Of a stretch of 64,000 nucleotides of DNA, positions 42,270 through 50,487 are shown one piece after another. Source of the DNA: Chryseobacterium cucumeris (GTDB lineage: Bacteria; Bacteroidota; Bacteroidia; Flavobacteriales; Weeksellaceae). The translations under genes and the position numbers were made by a program. The stretch spans positions 124,001-188,000 of the forward strand of contig NZ_LUVZ01000046.1 of assembly GCF_001593385.1 (NCBI RefSeq), written 5' to 3'. Each line of letters starts with the position of its first letter. Position 1 is the stretch's first letter. Below the pieces are notes generated by a model, which did no database searches, was not told the origin of the DNA, and was given only the letters and a program-made list of their open reading frames with translations.

Positions 42270-42340
42270 GGTACTTTGGCCGAGCGGCTAGGCAGTGGTC
42301 TGCAACACCATCTACAGCGGTTCGAATCCGCTAGGTACCT
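42270..42340 (+). tRNA. tRNA-Cys (anticodon GCA)
   Basis: 71 nt. Acceptor GGTACTT pairs with AGGTACC (one G-U), discriminator T, as is usual for tRNA-Cys. D-arm around CCGAGCGGCTAGG; the anticodon stem-loop GTGGT-CTGCAAC-ACCAT gives anticodon GCA; T-arm AGCGG-TTCGAAT-CCGCT pairs perfectly. CCA is not encoded. It has its own promoter and is followed by a terminator. Confidence 0.95.
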
Positions 42341-42347
42341 CAAAAAA

Positions 42348-42370
42348 AACCTCTAAATAATTTAGAGGTT
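42348..42370 (+). terminator. Terminator of tRNA-Cys
   Basis: AACCTCTAAA-TAA-TTTAGAGGTT followed by a run of T. Confidence 0.9.
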
Positions 42371-42431
42371 TTTTTGTTTTTATACTTTTAGCTTTTTTAG
42401 TATTCCGTTCTTTTTATCATCAATAGAACCT

Positions 42432-42875
42432 ATGAAAAAATTACTAGTCTTCTTCTTCATTTCATTTGCTCTTGCTCTGTTGAATGGATATTTTTTTAAT
42501 TTCCTTAATGATACCTATTTTCATTTTGATGTCAATCAAAATAGAAACAAGAATATCTCGAAAGAAGAACTAAACTTCATTGCAATATTTATCGCCCCTT
42601 TTCTGGAAACTTTTTTATTTCAATATCTCCCCTACCTAGTTTTAAGCAAATGGATGAGAATCAGGAATAGAGTACTTTGTATTATCATCATGAGTATCAT
42701 TTTTGCCTCCATGCATTATTATAACGGGCTATATATTGTTATGACATTTTTTGGAGGCATCATTTTAAACAATCTTTATATTTATTATTTCAGGCACGCC
42801 CATGCCTACAGTTTTATGCTAACAGTATTCTTTCACGGGTTATTCAATCTGTACGGCTTTTTATTTATAATGTAA
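42432..42875 (+). CDS. CPBP-like intramembrane protease, short form
   Basis: 147 residues with about four hydrophobic segments. Weak forms of the three CPBP (CAAX protease, bacteriocin-processing) motifs are visible: APFLETFLFQYLPYL where the first Glu pair should be (only one Glu of the EE is kept), FASMHYYNG (FxxxH), and FFHGLFNLYG (HxxxN/D). Because the first motif is reduced, activity is uncertain. Not obviously coupled to neighbours; it follows the tRNA terminator. A role in maturing the peptides at 33483-34833 was considered but the distance of 8 kb gives no support. Confidence 0.65.
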   Translation: MKKLLVFFFISFALALLNGYFFNFLNDTYFHFDVNQNRNKNISKEELNFIAIFIAPFLETFLFQYLPYLVLSKWMRIRNRVLCIIIMSIIFASMHYYNGLYIVMTFFGGIILNNLYIYYFRHAHAYSFMLTVFFHGLFNLYGFLFIM

Positions 42876-43037
42876 TATAACCTGCCTCTTTTAATGATAC
42901 AAAAAAGCCCTTCAGATCACAGAAGAGCTTGATAAATAATGTAAAAAGTAATGATGGATAGAAAATTATCTCCTTCAAAAATAGAGGATTAATCCAACAT
43001 ACTTTTATGAGTAGCGTCATATTAGGGCAAAAAAAAA

Positions 43038-43058
43038 TCCTCGGAAATTCCGAGGATA
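43038..43058 (-). terminator. Strong hairpin with T-run on the minus strand
   Basis: ATCCTCGGAA and TTCCGAGGAT flank a 1-base centre. On the minus strand it is followed by nine T, a classic intrinsic terminator, yet no intact minus-strand gene lies upstream of it. On the plus strand an ATG-initiated 19-codon frame (43072-43131) begins 13 bases later after AAAACTAATAACC. Confidence 0.6.
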
Positions 43059-43103
43059 AAAACTAATAACCATGAAAACTCAAATTAAACATGAGTTACA
43101 TTT

Positions 43104-43298
43104 CTATATTGAAAAATCGTGCCAAGAATAATGATTTTGAGAAAAAAAATTATTTTCTTGTTGTGACACAATTTTCACCAATTCAACATTTAAAACAGAT
43201 TTTACTGATCGTTTAAAAACCTCTTCATAATTACCTTTAATAATTTCAGATAAATCTAATGCTCCGGCAAAAGTATTAAAAAAAAAATAATTTACATT
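43104..43298 (-). pseudogene. Possible gene remnant (open frame without start)
   Basis: A minus-strand frame of 64 codons with no start codon at its beginning, open between stops, reads protein-like near its middle (AGALDLSEIIKGNYEEVFKR, then SVKSVLNVELVKIVSQQE) and ends 46 bases before a perfect terminator. In DNA this rich in A and T such a length is unlikely by chance but not impossible. It may be the 3' end of a decayed gene. No family recognised. Confidence 0.25.
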
Positions 43299-43459
43299 TT
43301 AATAAAAAAAAATTTACATTCAAGACATAAAAAAAATTAAAAAGAGCTGATCTGCCATAAAAAGTATTTCTAATAACAAATTGGCACACTCGCCACATCC
43401 ATCAAAAAAAATATTAATCATCATGATATAAAAGATCATATCAATCCTTCATATAAAAA

Positions 43460-43477
43460 GCCCCCAAAAATGGAGGC
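43460..43477. other. Hairpin in front of micro-ORF A
   Basis: GCCCCCAAAAATGGAGGC with one C-A mismatch pair; followed on the plus strand by AAAAAACACAAATGATGAAA and on the minus strand by TTTTTATAT. Confidence 0.45.
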
Positions 43478-43491
43478 CTCAAAAAACACAA

Positions 43492-43548
43492 ATGATGAAA
43501 AAAAATTTTATATCAGAGATAAAAATTATTTTATCTATTAATTCTTAG
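43492..43548 (+). CDS. Micro-ORF A, 18 codons
   Basis: MMKKNFISEIKIILSINS. It begins with ATGATG 14 bases after a hairpin, in a sequence context (ACACAAATGATGAAAAAAA) that recurs at 44820. Whether it is translated is unknown. It may be a leader peptide or a remnant. Confidence 0.25.
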   Translation: MMKKNFISEIKIILSINS

Positions 43549-43834
43549 CCAAAGATATACCAGTCTTTTTTTTTATTTTATGAGTATAATCATAAAATTA
43601 TTATTTCTTTTAAGTACGGAATTTTCAGGTCATACACTTTATTTCTCAGAAAAAGACAATAATCAAAATCTACATGATAATGGTTATCGGGGTGAAATAT
43701 CTTATTCTTTAAAAAAACATAACACACTCCCTGGTGTGCAAAATATAAGAAAAAAAAATCAAATATATAATGACTGAAGTTATGTTTTCCGTATATATTA
43801 TTTTATAATTTTATACTATAAATTCAAAAAGACC

Positions 43835-44668
43835 GTGGCAAATTTTTCTATACTTATAGCAAACTATAATAATGGAAAGTATTTCAAGGAGTGCTATCAT
43901 TCATTAATCAATCAAACCTATGAAAACTGGGAGGTAATAATTATTGACGATGCTTCTACAGACAATTCGGTTGAAATTATAGAGTCTCTGATCAAAGATG
44001 ACTCCCGCTTTAAGCTTTATCATAATGTTCTTAATGAAGGCTGTGGATCTACGAAAGCCCAATGCATGAAATATGCTCAGGGAGATCTATGTGCGTATCT
44101 TGACCCTGATGATGCTCTTCATCCTGAGGCACTGGAAAAAGTAACACTGGAATTTACAGACAGAGATGATCTTGCTGCCGTATATTCTCAAATGATACTT
44201 TGCAACGAGGACCTTGTTCCGGAAAAAATCTATACAGGTACTAAACAAATTTATAACAATCGCTATTTCTTCAACTATCCTATTCAGTTTGCCCACTTTT
44301 TCACGTTTAAAAGAGAGATTTATTTAAGAACTAAAGGAATTAATCCGAATCTGAAAAATGCGGTAGATCAGGATCTTTATCTGAAAATACTGGAGCAAGG
44401 GGAAGTAAAATACCTCAAAGAACCTTTGTATCTCTACCGACTCCATTCCAATGGAATTTCTCAGGATAAAGCAAAACAAAGTGCAAAAGATTCTTTTGCA
44501 AGAGTAATCCATGAAACGATGAAAAGACGGGGAATAAAAACCATTAACAACAAAATAGTTCCTGAGTTTTTTACCAGTTCAAATGAAATTTTTAATCTTC
44601 TGAATTACCAAACCAACAGAATGCACCGCATCATGAGTAAAATAAAAGTTACTTTAGATAATATATAA
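43835..44668 (+). CDS. Glycosyltransferase family 2
   Basis: 277 residues from a GTG start. The nucleotide-sugar binding start MANFSILIANYNNGKYFKEC, the first Asp pair in WEVIIIDDASTDNSVEIIES, and DLCAYLDPDDALHPEA with the metal DxD are all typical of GT-A fold family 2. NLKNAVDQDLYLKILEQG is the acceptor-side region. No membrane segment, so it likely acts at the inner face on surface polysaccharide or protein glycans. It stands alone, with a perfect terminator after it; no partner genes reveal its substrate. Confidence 0.9.
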   Translation: MANFSILIANYNNGKYFKECYHSLINQTYENWEVIIIDDASTDNSVEIIESLIKDDSRFKLYHNVLNEGCGSTKAQCMKYAQGDLCAYLDPDDALHPEALEKVTLEFTDRDDLAAVYSQMILCNEDLVPEKIYTGTKQIYNNRYFFNYPIQFAHFFTFKREIYLRTKGINPNLKNAVDQDLYLKILEQGEVKYLKEPLYLYRLHSNGISQDKAKQSAKDSFARVIHETMKRRGIKTINNKIVPEFFTSSNEIFNLLNYQTNRMHRIMSKIKVTLDNI

Positions 44669-44670
44669 AT

Positions 44671-44699
44671 CAAAGGCTGCTCTATTTGAGCAGCCTTTG
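44671..44699 (+). terminator. Terminator of the glycosyltransferase gene
   Basis: CAAAGGCTGCTC-TATTT-GAGCAGCCTTTG, 12-bp perfect stem. Confidence 0.88.
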
Positions 44700-44793
44700 A
44701 TTATAAAATATGGAATGAAATTGTTTGTAATAAAAGTATCCGTTTTTGAACAATTATTATATGCGTAAAATCATAAAAAGCAATAAAATGAAA

Positions 44794-44813
44794 AGGCCTC
44801 CGTCAGGAGGCCT
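44794..44813. other. Hairpin in front of micro-ORF B
   Basis: AGGCCTCC-GTCA-GGAGGCCT, 8-bp perfect stem, followed by AAAAAACACAAATGATGAAA, the same words that follow the hairpin at 43460-43477. Apart from this hairpin, micro-ORF B and the terminator of the glycosyltransferase, the gap 44669-45120 shows nothing. Confidence 0.5.
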
Positions 44814-44824
44814 AAAAAACACAA

Positions 44825-44908
44825 ATGATGAAAAAAATCTATTTAGAAAAATCCAAACAGAATATTGTAGAATCATTCAACATCACCAATATATTTTACA
44901 TTTTCTAA
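44825..44908 (+). CDS. Micro-ORF B, 27 codons
   Basis: MMKKIYLEKSKQNIVESFNI and seven more residues. It has the same arrangement as micro-ORF A (hairpin, AAAAAACACA, ATGATGAAAAAA). The two peptides share only the MMKK start. Expression unknown. Confidence 0.25.
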   Translation: MMKKIYLEKSKQNIVESFNITNIFYIF

Positions 44909-45120
44909 GCAGAAAATATAATACAATATCACAACAGAAGAATGAATACTTTATATTAGAATCAAGCAGCCCTCCGAAGAATAATCAAAAATAATCCGCA
45001 TTACGAAAATGCTTTATAGGTTATACTCATCTAAAAACCATATAAAATTATTGAATGATTGAAAATATCTCCATCTCTGGGATGGGTAAATTTAGCTAAA
45101 TATTTGTTTGCTCACAAGGC

Positions 45121-45561
45121 TTATTCTTCCCAAATGATCGGAATATATATGGTAATATATCCATCAGAATCTACCTGTGCATCAGAAACTGTTGCAACTA
45201 CTGTTCCATAGCCAACCCATCCTCCTTGTCCCTGCATTGCCGAAAAGGTATAAGTTCCCGCAGGAAGACCATTATAATATTGTGGAACAGATTGAAATCC
45301 GCCACTATAATATGTATCATACACTTCCCCGGTCGTCATATTTTCTGCAAGGAAACTTCCTACATCATAATTTCCTGACAGAATTTTTGTTCCGTTTTTA
45401 GAAAGAAGGCCATACCGGATCTTATAAGTCTGAGTTATTGGTGATTTATCAGCTATTTCTGAACTGCCTTTATGGGGTTCTGTTATTTCCTTGAAGGAAA
45501 ACGATGTTGTAACAGCCAGCAATCCAATAAATGCTGATACTGTAAAAATTGATTTTTTCAT
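45121..45561 (-). CDS. Small secreted protein of unknown function
   Basis: 146 residues from the ATG at 45561, where a signal peptide begins (MKKSIFTVSAFIGLLAVTTS); eight upstream codons are dropped. The mature part is beta-rich and Gly/Tyr/Thr-rich: YKIRYGLLSKNGTKILSGNY, TYYSGGFQSVPQYYNGLPAG and TYTFSAMQGQGGWVGYGTVV, which suggests a single Ig-like or prealbumin-like domain. No lipobox and no T9SS sorting domain. No family recognised. The AT-rich gap on its 5' side (45562-45913) shows no gene. Confidence 0.7.
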   Translation of the reverse strand: MKKSIFTVSAFIGLLAVTTSFSFKEITEPHKGSSEIADKSPITQTYKIRYGLLSKNGTKILSGNYDVGSFLAENMTTGEVYDTYYSGGFQSVPQYYNGLPAGTYTFSAMQGQGGWVGYGTVVATVSDAQVDSDGYITIYIPIIWEE

Positions 45562-45913
45562 ATTAAAAAGTAATTTGGTATTCAAAAATACTCAACTTAT
45601 ATGAATTTAATAAAAACTATCAATGAAATAAAATTTACAAATACTTTTAAAAACAAAAAAAGAAAATTGAAAGCATATGTATAATGTTTACTTTATTTTT
45701 TTTTATCCTAAAAAATCATACAACCTAAAATAACCAACCTTTATTTTTCAACCTTTGAAATCTACCATCAATAGTACAAAACTGATCATTATATAAAATT
45801 AACTCTCTTTTCAATTATCACTTTTAACACTTATTAACTAAAATTTGGCTTCATAATTGAAAATAGAATTAAAATCAAAGTCATTTTGGCTTTATCGTAT
45901 TAAAATTTGAATT
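45562..45913. other. AT-rich divergent intergenic gap, no gene seen
   Basis: 352 bp between two divergent genes, rich in A-runs and T-runs. No hairpin, tRNA or exact promoter box was recognised. Confidence 0.5.
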
Positions 45914-46465
45914 ATGAGAAAGATAGTATTAGCAGGTTTTTTATCCGTCTTTTTAATGACGGCCTGCAAGAAAGATGACAGTGTTGCAGAAAAGTCACTG
46001 GAAGCACAGAAACTTGAATTTCAGGCCAGACAACTTGAAATAGAAAAACAAAAACTGGCTATTGAAAAGGAAAAAATGGTATATGAAGCGCAGAAAAAAG
46101 CAGATAGTGTATCAGAAAGCAAAAAAGCGAGAGCTGCTGCTGAAAATAATTCAAAACCACAGGTGATCAGAGAAACACGAACAATATATAGAGACAGAAA
46201 CTCTAATTCTGGCTCAGGAAGCAGCAACGGAAGTTATGCCAATAACGGAAGTGGTACATCACAGGGAACTACTCAGAAAAAAGGATGGAGTAAAGCTGCC
46301 AAAGGGACCGTCATTGGTACTGTAGGTGGAGCTGCTGTCGGAGCCATAGTTGCTAAGAAAAACAGAGGATTAGGAGCTGTAATCGGAGGTGTTGTAGGTG
46401 GTGCAACCGGATATACCATTGGTAGATCACAAGATAGAAAAGACGGAAGGGTACAACCCCGCTAA
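45914..46465 (+). CDS. Glycine-zipper lipoprotein with coiled-coil
   Basis: 183 residues. The lipobox (FLSVFLMTAC) gives a lipid anchor at Cys about 18. A charged coiled coil follows (about 30-75, EFQARQLEIEKQKLAIEKEK), then a low-complexity Ser/Gly/Asn linker. A C-terminal glycine-zipper pair resembles YMGG/17 kDa antigen proteins: AAKGTVIGTVGGAAVGAIVA and GLGAVIGGVVGGATGYTIG. Probably an envelope stress or structural lipoprotein. A terminator overlaps the start of the next reading frame. Confidence 0.82.
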   Translation: MRKIVLAGFLSVFLMTACKKDDSVAEKSLEAQKLEFQARQLEIEKQKLAIEKEKMVYEAQKKADSVSESKKARAAAENNSKPQVIRETRTIYRDRNSNSGSGSSNGSYANNGSGTSQGTTQKKGWSKAAKGTVIGTVGGAAVGAIVAKKNRGLGAVIGGVVGGATGYTIGRSQDRKDGRVQPR

Positions 46466-46488
46466 TAAATATTTTAATGATAAAATAT

Positions 46489-46519
46489 AAAGATTGCTTA
46501 CTTTTAAGCAATCTTTTTT
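46489..46519 (+). terminator. Terminator of the glycine-zipper lipoprotein
   Basis: AAAGATTGCTTA and TTAAGCAATCTTT pair around a short loop, then a T-run. It lies over an in-frame TTG at 46494, which rules that codon out as start of the next gene. Confidence 0.85.
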
Positions 46520-46520
46520 T

Positions 46521-48155
46521 ATGATAATGATTCTGTTTTCTTCCATTTTCATCATTCCTGCCCTGATGGGCTGGGGAAAGATCATGGAAAATATATGGGG
46601 AATTTTATTTCAGGGGATCTCTGGAAAAATTTTAGCCGGAATTATGGGAATCAGTATTATATGGACAGTGATTTCTTTTTTTATTCCCTTAAATATCAAG
46701 GTGGAAGTACCTTCAATACTATTGGGACTATTTTCTTTCTTTATAAATAAACTTTATCAGGACTTTCGTCAATTTTCAAAAAAGGATTTTATAATATTAA
46801 GTGTAAGTTCTCTGACTGTTATATTCGCAGGGTCTTTCTATCCTTATATATTGGATCATTTTGGGTATTATATTCCTACATTGAAATGGCTTACAGAATA
46901 TGGACTTATAAAAGGCATCTCGAATATAGACCTCACCTTAGGACAAATGTCTGTCTGGCATATTTTTCAGGCAGGGTTTTCGAATTTTTCTGATCCATTT
47001 TTAAGAATCAATTCTATACTGCTTATCATCTACAGTATGTATAGTATTGAAAAGAAAAACTGGATCCATCTTTGTTTTCTGCCCATCTTATTACTGTTTT
47101 CACAGTCTCCTAGCCCGGACCTTCCTGTGATTATCTTTTCTGTGATTATTTTAAATGAAATTATAGCTGGAAACAGAAATATCACGCTCCTCTTTGCATT
47201 TTCAGTTTTTGTCTTTACCATAAAACCTACGATGATATGGCTTCCTATTTTGGTTTTCTTAAACTTTGTTTTTATTTTTAAAAGCAACTTTAAACAATTT
47301 CTTTTAGGGAGTTCAATTCTTTTTTTATTCTTCGTTAAAAACATCTGGACATTCGGATATCCTGTCTTTCCTATAGCAATAGGTGATCTGGGGCTATCCT
47401 GGAAGCCCAATTCCGAAGTTTTAAAAATTTCTTCTCAGTTCGCGATCATGAAAACCTATGATATGCAGTATACCTATGAGGAAATCCAAAATTTTTCAAC
47501 ATGGGATTATATCAAAAACTGGTTTTCTCTGGAAGGAATAAAATCCAAAATCAATATTATCTTTATTCTGAGCTTAATTATTTTCATAGTATTCGCCTGG
47601 ATAAAAAAGAAAAAACTTATCACCCTGATCTGCATTTCATTGTTGATAAAAAGTATAATAGTTCTTGCATTTTCAGCCCAGTACAGATTTTTTACAGATG
47701 TCTTATTTGCAATATCCTTTATTTTATTTTACGACTATTTTGATCAGAAAAAATCCATTATTGTCTTTTCAACACTTAGCTTATTCTTTATTTCAATATT
47801 ATCTTTTCCGGGAATTATTCAAAAATATATTCCAAGTTTCCGGGTGGGAAGTTTTATGGCCGGATTTGAAAAAGAGCAGATATACAAACCTTCAACCTAT
47901 GAATATCAGCGGTTTGACAGATTTAAAGTAGGGAATTTAAAGTTTAATGTTTCTCAACATTACCCCTATAGTTTTGATACTCCACTTCCTGCAATTACTC
48001 CGGCTTATCTTTTTGATGATGTAAATGCAGGTATTTTTCCACAGCTTTCAGATAAAAATGATATTAAAAAAGGGTTTATCCCGAAAAAAATGACTTCTGA
48101 AGAAAAAGAGGAAGCCCAAAAGGTTATCAATACTATCAAAAACAATGATAAATAG
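46521..48155 (+). CDS. Polytopic membrane protein, LIC_10190-like
   Basis: 544 residues from the ATG at 46521, starting right after a terminator. At least ten hydrophobic segments and a soluble C-terminus of about 110 residues. A loop motif after the third helix, DHFGYYIPTLKWLTEYGLIK followed by GISNIDLTLGQMSVWHIFQA, resembles the membrane family known as LIC_10190 (from memory), whose layout recalls GT-C glycosyltransferases or polymerases of surface glycans. No activity can be shown. It precedes aroC by 50 bases with no terminator seen between. Confidence 0.65.
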   Translation: MIMILFSSIFIIPALMGWGKIMENIWGILFQGISGKILAGIMGISIIWTVISFFIPLNIKVEVPSILLGLFSFFINKLYQDFRQFSKKDFIILSVSSLTVIFAGSFYPYILDHFGYYIPTLKWLTEYGLIKGISNIDLTLGQMSVWHIFQAGFSNFSDPFLRINSILLIIYSMYSIEKKNWIHLCFLPILLLFSQSPSPDLPVIIFSVIILNEIIAGNRNITLLFAFSVFVFTIKPTMIWLPILVFLNFVFIFKSNFKQFLLGSSILFLFFVKNIWTFGYPVFPIAIGDLGLSWKPNSEVLKISSQFAIMKTYDMQYTYEEIQNFSTWDYIKNWFSLEGIKSKINIIFILSLIIFIVFAWIKKKKLITLICISLLIKSIIVLAFSAQYRFFTDVLFAISFILFYDYFDQKKSIIVFSTLSLFFISILSFPGIIQKYIPSFRVGSFMAGFEKEQIYKPSTYEYQRFDRFKVGNLKFNVSQHYPYSFDTPLPAITPAYLFDDVNAGIFPQLSDKNDIKKGFIPKKMTSEEKEEAQKVINTIKNNDK

Positions 48156-48205
48156 AACAAATCCAGAAACTTTATTATCTGAAGAAAAAAAGGTAATTTT
48201 GTATC

Positions 48206-49276
48206 ATGTTCAACACATTAGGTAATCTTCTTAGTCTTACAACATTTGGAGAAAGTCACGGAGTGGCTTATGGCGGTATCATTAATAATTTTCCGGCAGG
48301 TTTAACGGTAGATCTCGATAAAGTTCAGTATGAACTGAACCGAAGAAAACCTGGCCAGTCGGCAATCGTTACACAAAGAAAGGAAAGCGACACGGTAAAG
48401 TTTCTTTCAGGAATCTTTGATGGCAAAACAACAGGTACGCCCATCGGTTTTATCATTGAAAACGAAAATCAGAAATCGAAAGATTATGATCACATTGCTG
48501 GCGCATATCGTCCAAGCCATGCTGATTTTACTTATGACCAGAAATTTGGTTTCAGGGATCATCGTGGTGGCGGAAAATCTTCTGCAAGAGAAACAATGAA
48601 TTGGGTAGTGGCAGGAGCCCTTGCCAAACAACTTTTACCCAACATTGAGATCAATGCTTACGTTTCTTCCGTAGGTGATATTTTCTGTGAAAAGCCTTAT
48701 CAGGCTTTAGACTTCTCCCAAACAGAGAGCAATGATGTTCGTTGTCCGGATACTGAGACGGCAGAAAAGATGATTGCAAGAATCAAGGAGATCAAAAAAG
48801 AAGGAAACACAATCGGAGGTACCATCACTTGTGTGATTAAAAATGTTCCTGTGGGAATTGGTGAACCTATCTTTTCAAAACTTCAGGCTGAGCTGGCAAA
48901 AGCAATGCTGAATATCAATGCCTGCAAAGGGTTTGAATATGGAAGCGGTTTCTGCGGAGCTAAAATGACAGGAAAAGAACATAATGATGCCTTCAATACG
49001 GATTTCACTACAAAGTCTAACCTTTCCGGAGGTATTCAGGGTGGAATTTCCAACGGAATGGATATCTATTTCCGTGTGGCTTTCAAACCTGTAGCTACTA
49101 TTCTGAGACCTCAGGACAGTATTGATAAAGACGGAAATCCAGTCATTGTAGAAGGAAAAGGACGTCACGATCCTTGTGTAGTTCCAAGAGCAGTTCCTGT
49201 AGTGGAAAGTCTTGCGGCATTTGTACTGGCAGACCTGTTTTTGATCAACAAAACAAGAAATATCAATAATTTTTAA
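48206..49276 (+). CDS. aroC: Chorismate synthase
   Basis: Makes chorismate from EPSP with reduced FMN, the end of the shikimate pathway. 356 residues. Family blocks: GNLLSLTTFGESHGVAYGGI at the start, RRKPGQSAIVTQRKESD, KFGFRDHRGGGKSSARET with the flavin/phosphate basic residues, and GSGFCGAKMTGKEHNDAF then GRHDPCVVPRAVPVVE near the end. TAATTTTG lies only 4 bases before the ATG, so it may be a promoter of a leaderless transcript. Two thioredoxin-fold genes follow closely. Confidence 0.96.
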   Translation: MFNTLGNLLSLTTFGESHGVAYGGIINNFPAGLTVDLDKVQYELNRRKPGQSAIVTQRKESDTVKFLSGIFDGKTTGTPIGFIIENENQKSKDYDHIAGAYRPSHADFTYDQKFGFRDHRGGGKSSARETMNWVVAGALAKQLLPNIEINAYVSSVGDIFCEKPYQALDFSQTESNDVRCPDTETAEKMIARIKEIKKEGNTIGGTITCVIKNVPVGIGEPIFSKLQAELAKAMLNINACKGFEYGSGFCGAKMTGKEHNDAFNTDFTTKSNLSGGIQGGISNGMDIYFRVAFKPVATILRPQDSIDKDGNPVIVEGKGRHDPCVVPRAVPVVESLAAFVLADLFLINKTRNINNF

Positions 49277-49293
49277 CATAAATATTTTTGGTA

Positions 49294-49857
49294 ATGAAAA
49301 ATTACTGGGATAAAGGAATTTCGTTTGAAGAATATCTTCAGATTGCAAAAGAAAGATTAGAAAATCCTGCCAACCAACAGGAGGCTGACTATAAACAATA
49401 TTACGAGCTGGGTCTTCAGAGAATGGACAGAACGGTAAAAAAATACGTTCCGGATGAAGATCAGCTGAAAGAACTGGCTGCCAAAAACTTTGACGGAAAG
49501 ATTTTAATCATTTCTGAAGCATGGTGCGGAGATGCTAGTGCAACAGTACCTGCTCTTTTCAGATTTTTTGAAGGACACAATGAAGTAAGAGTCTTCCTGA
49601 GAGACAGTGATAAAAGTTTAATCAACCAATTTTTAACGAACGGTACAGAATCCATTCCGAAAGTACTTATCCTTGACAAAGACCTGAATGTGAAAAATTC
49701 ATGGGGTCCACGTCCTAAATATGGTTATGAACTTCTGATGAAATATAAAGCCGATCCTGAAGCCTATCCAAAAGATACTTTCTATAATGATCTGCAGATT
49801 TATTATGCCAAAAACAGAGGAAAAGATGCTGTTCAGGAAATTTTGGATCTTCTATAA
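49294..49857 (+). CDS. Thioredoxin-fold protein with single-Cys motif
   Basis: 187 residues from the ATG at 49294 (a TTG two codons upstream is less likely). The fold is recognisable from ILIISEAWCGDASATVPALF and a cis-Pro loop GTESIPKVLILDKDLNVKNS. The usual CxxC is reduced to WCGDA, with one Cys only, so dithiol-disulfide exchange is unlikely in the normal form. Relatives in Bacteroidota are annotated as thioredoxin family proteins. It lies 17 bases after aroC and 8 bases before a TlpA-like gene, so the three may be transcribed together. Confidence 0.82.
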   Translation: MKNYWDKGISFEEYLQIAKERLENPANQQEADYKQYYELGLQRMDRTVKKYVPDEDQLKELAAKNFDGKILIISEAWCGDASATVPALFRFFEGHNEVRVFLRDSDKSLINQFLTNGTESIPKVLILDKDLNVKNSWGPRPKYGYELLMKYKADPEAYPKDTFYNDLQIYYAKNRGKDAVQEILDLL

Positions 49858-49865
49858 CAATAGAT

Positions 49866-50405
49866 ATGAAAAAAAGTATTATTTATATTGTAATCATAGC
49901 AATCATTGGCGTTGTTGCATTTGTACCGGGAATAAGGAATTTTCTTAAGGATACATTCTTTCCGGTAGCCACCATTGAAAATGCGGTTCATATCAGCGAA
50001 GAAGATTATGATATAGAACTTAAAGGAATTAATGCACCGAGCACCAACCTTAAGAATTTTAAGGACAAAGGGGTTTTCCTCAACTTCTGGGGAACATGGT
50101 GCCCGCCTTGCAGAAAAGAATGGCCTTCTATTCAGAAACTGTATGATACAAGAAAAGATCATGTTGATTTTGTTTTAATTGCCATGAATGATAAGGAAGA
50201 GGATGTAAGAAAGTTTTTGAAAGAAAATAATTATACCGTTCCTGTATATATTGCTCAAAGTCCTATTTCCGAAAAAATTCTTCCAAAGGTATTTCCTACC
50301 ACTTTCCTGCTGGATAAACATGGAAGAATCCTTATTAAAGAGGATGCTACAAAAGACTGGAACACAGAGACTGTGCATCAGTTTATTGACAATATTATCA
50401 AATAA
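49866..50405 (+). CDS. TlpA-like membrane-anchored thiol-disulfide oxidoreductase
   Basis: 179 residues. One N-terminal hydrophobic segment (IIYIVIIAIIGVVAFVPGI) anchors the protein, with the thioredoxin-like domain outside. The active site is LNFWGTWCPPCRKEWPSIQ (WCPPC) and the cis-Pro lies in VFPTTFLLDKHGRI. Members reduce periplasmic disulfides in cytochrome c maturation or envelope repair. It is the last of the aroC / single-Cys thioredoxin / TlpA run. Confidence 0.9.
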   Translation: MKKSIIYIVIIAIIGVVAFVPGIRNFLKDTFFPVATIENAVHISEEDYDIELKGINAPSTNLKNFKDKGVFLNFWGTWCPPCRKEWPSIQKLYDTRKDHVDFVLIAMNDKEEDVRKFLKENNYTVPVYIAQSPISEKILPKVFPTTFLLDKHGRILIKEDATKDWNTETVHQFIDNIIK

Positions 50406-50487
50406 TATTTTAACTAAATTTTATAATTTGTTGGTACAGGATTTGCGAATTTTATAGCGTTGAAAAATTTATTAATCCAAACACAAA

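Larger units (their letters stand above)
42876..43834. other. AT-rich gap with hairpins and micro-ORFs, otherwise empty
   Basis: About 960 bp with very low GC. It holds a weak hairpin after the CPBP gene (AAGCCCTTC / GAAGAGCTT near 42905-42930), the hairpin at 43038-43058, an open minus-strand frame at 43104-43298, the hairpin at 43460-43477 with micro-ORF 43492-43548, and many A-runs. No full-length gene is seen. Confidence 0.6.

Noticed and set aside
42270..42340. Other tRNA genes near the tRNA-Cys
   Set aside because: No further cloverleaf was found by eye in neighbouring gaps; a covariance scan would be needed to be certain.
42432..42875. CPBP protease as maturation enzyme of the Cys-rich peptides
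   Set aside because: It is about 8 kb away, has its own surroundings and a reduced first catalytic motif, so a functional link is not supported.
43580..43777. 65-codon plus-strand frame in the AT-rich gap
   Set aside because: It has a hydrophobic start but low-complexity content, no neighbours, no promoter and no known family; composition alone can produce such frames here.
44746..44994. 82-codon plus-strand frame after the glycosyltransferase
   Set aside because: It runs straight through the perfect hairpin at 44794-44813 in a different frame from micro-ORF B and shows no protein-like pattern.
49283..49290. TATTTTTG as promoter of the single-Cys thioredoxin gene
   Set aside because: It is only 3 bases from the ATG and sits 6 bases after the aroC stop codon; a leaderless promoter here is possible but the gene is more simply read through from aroC.
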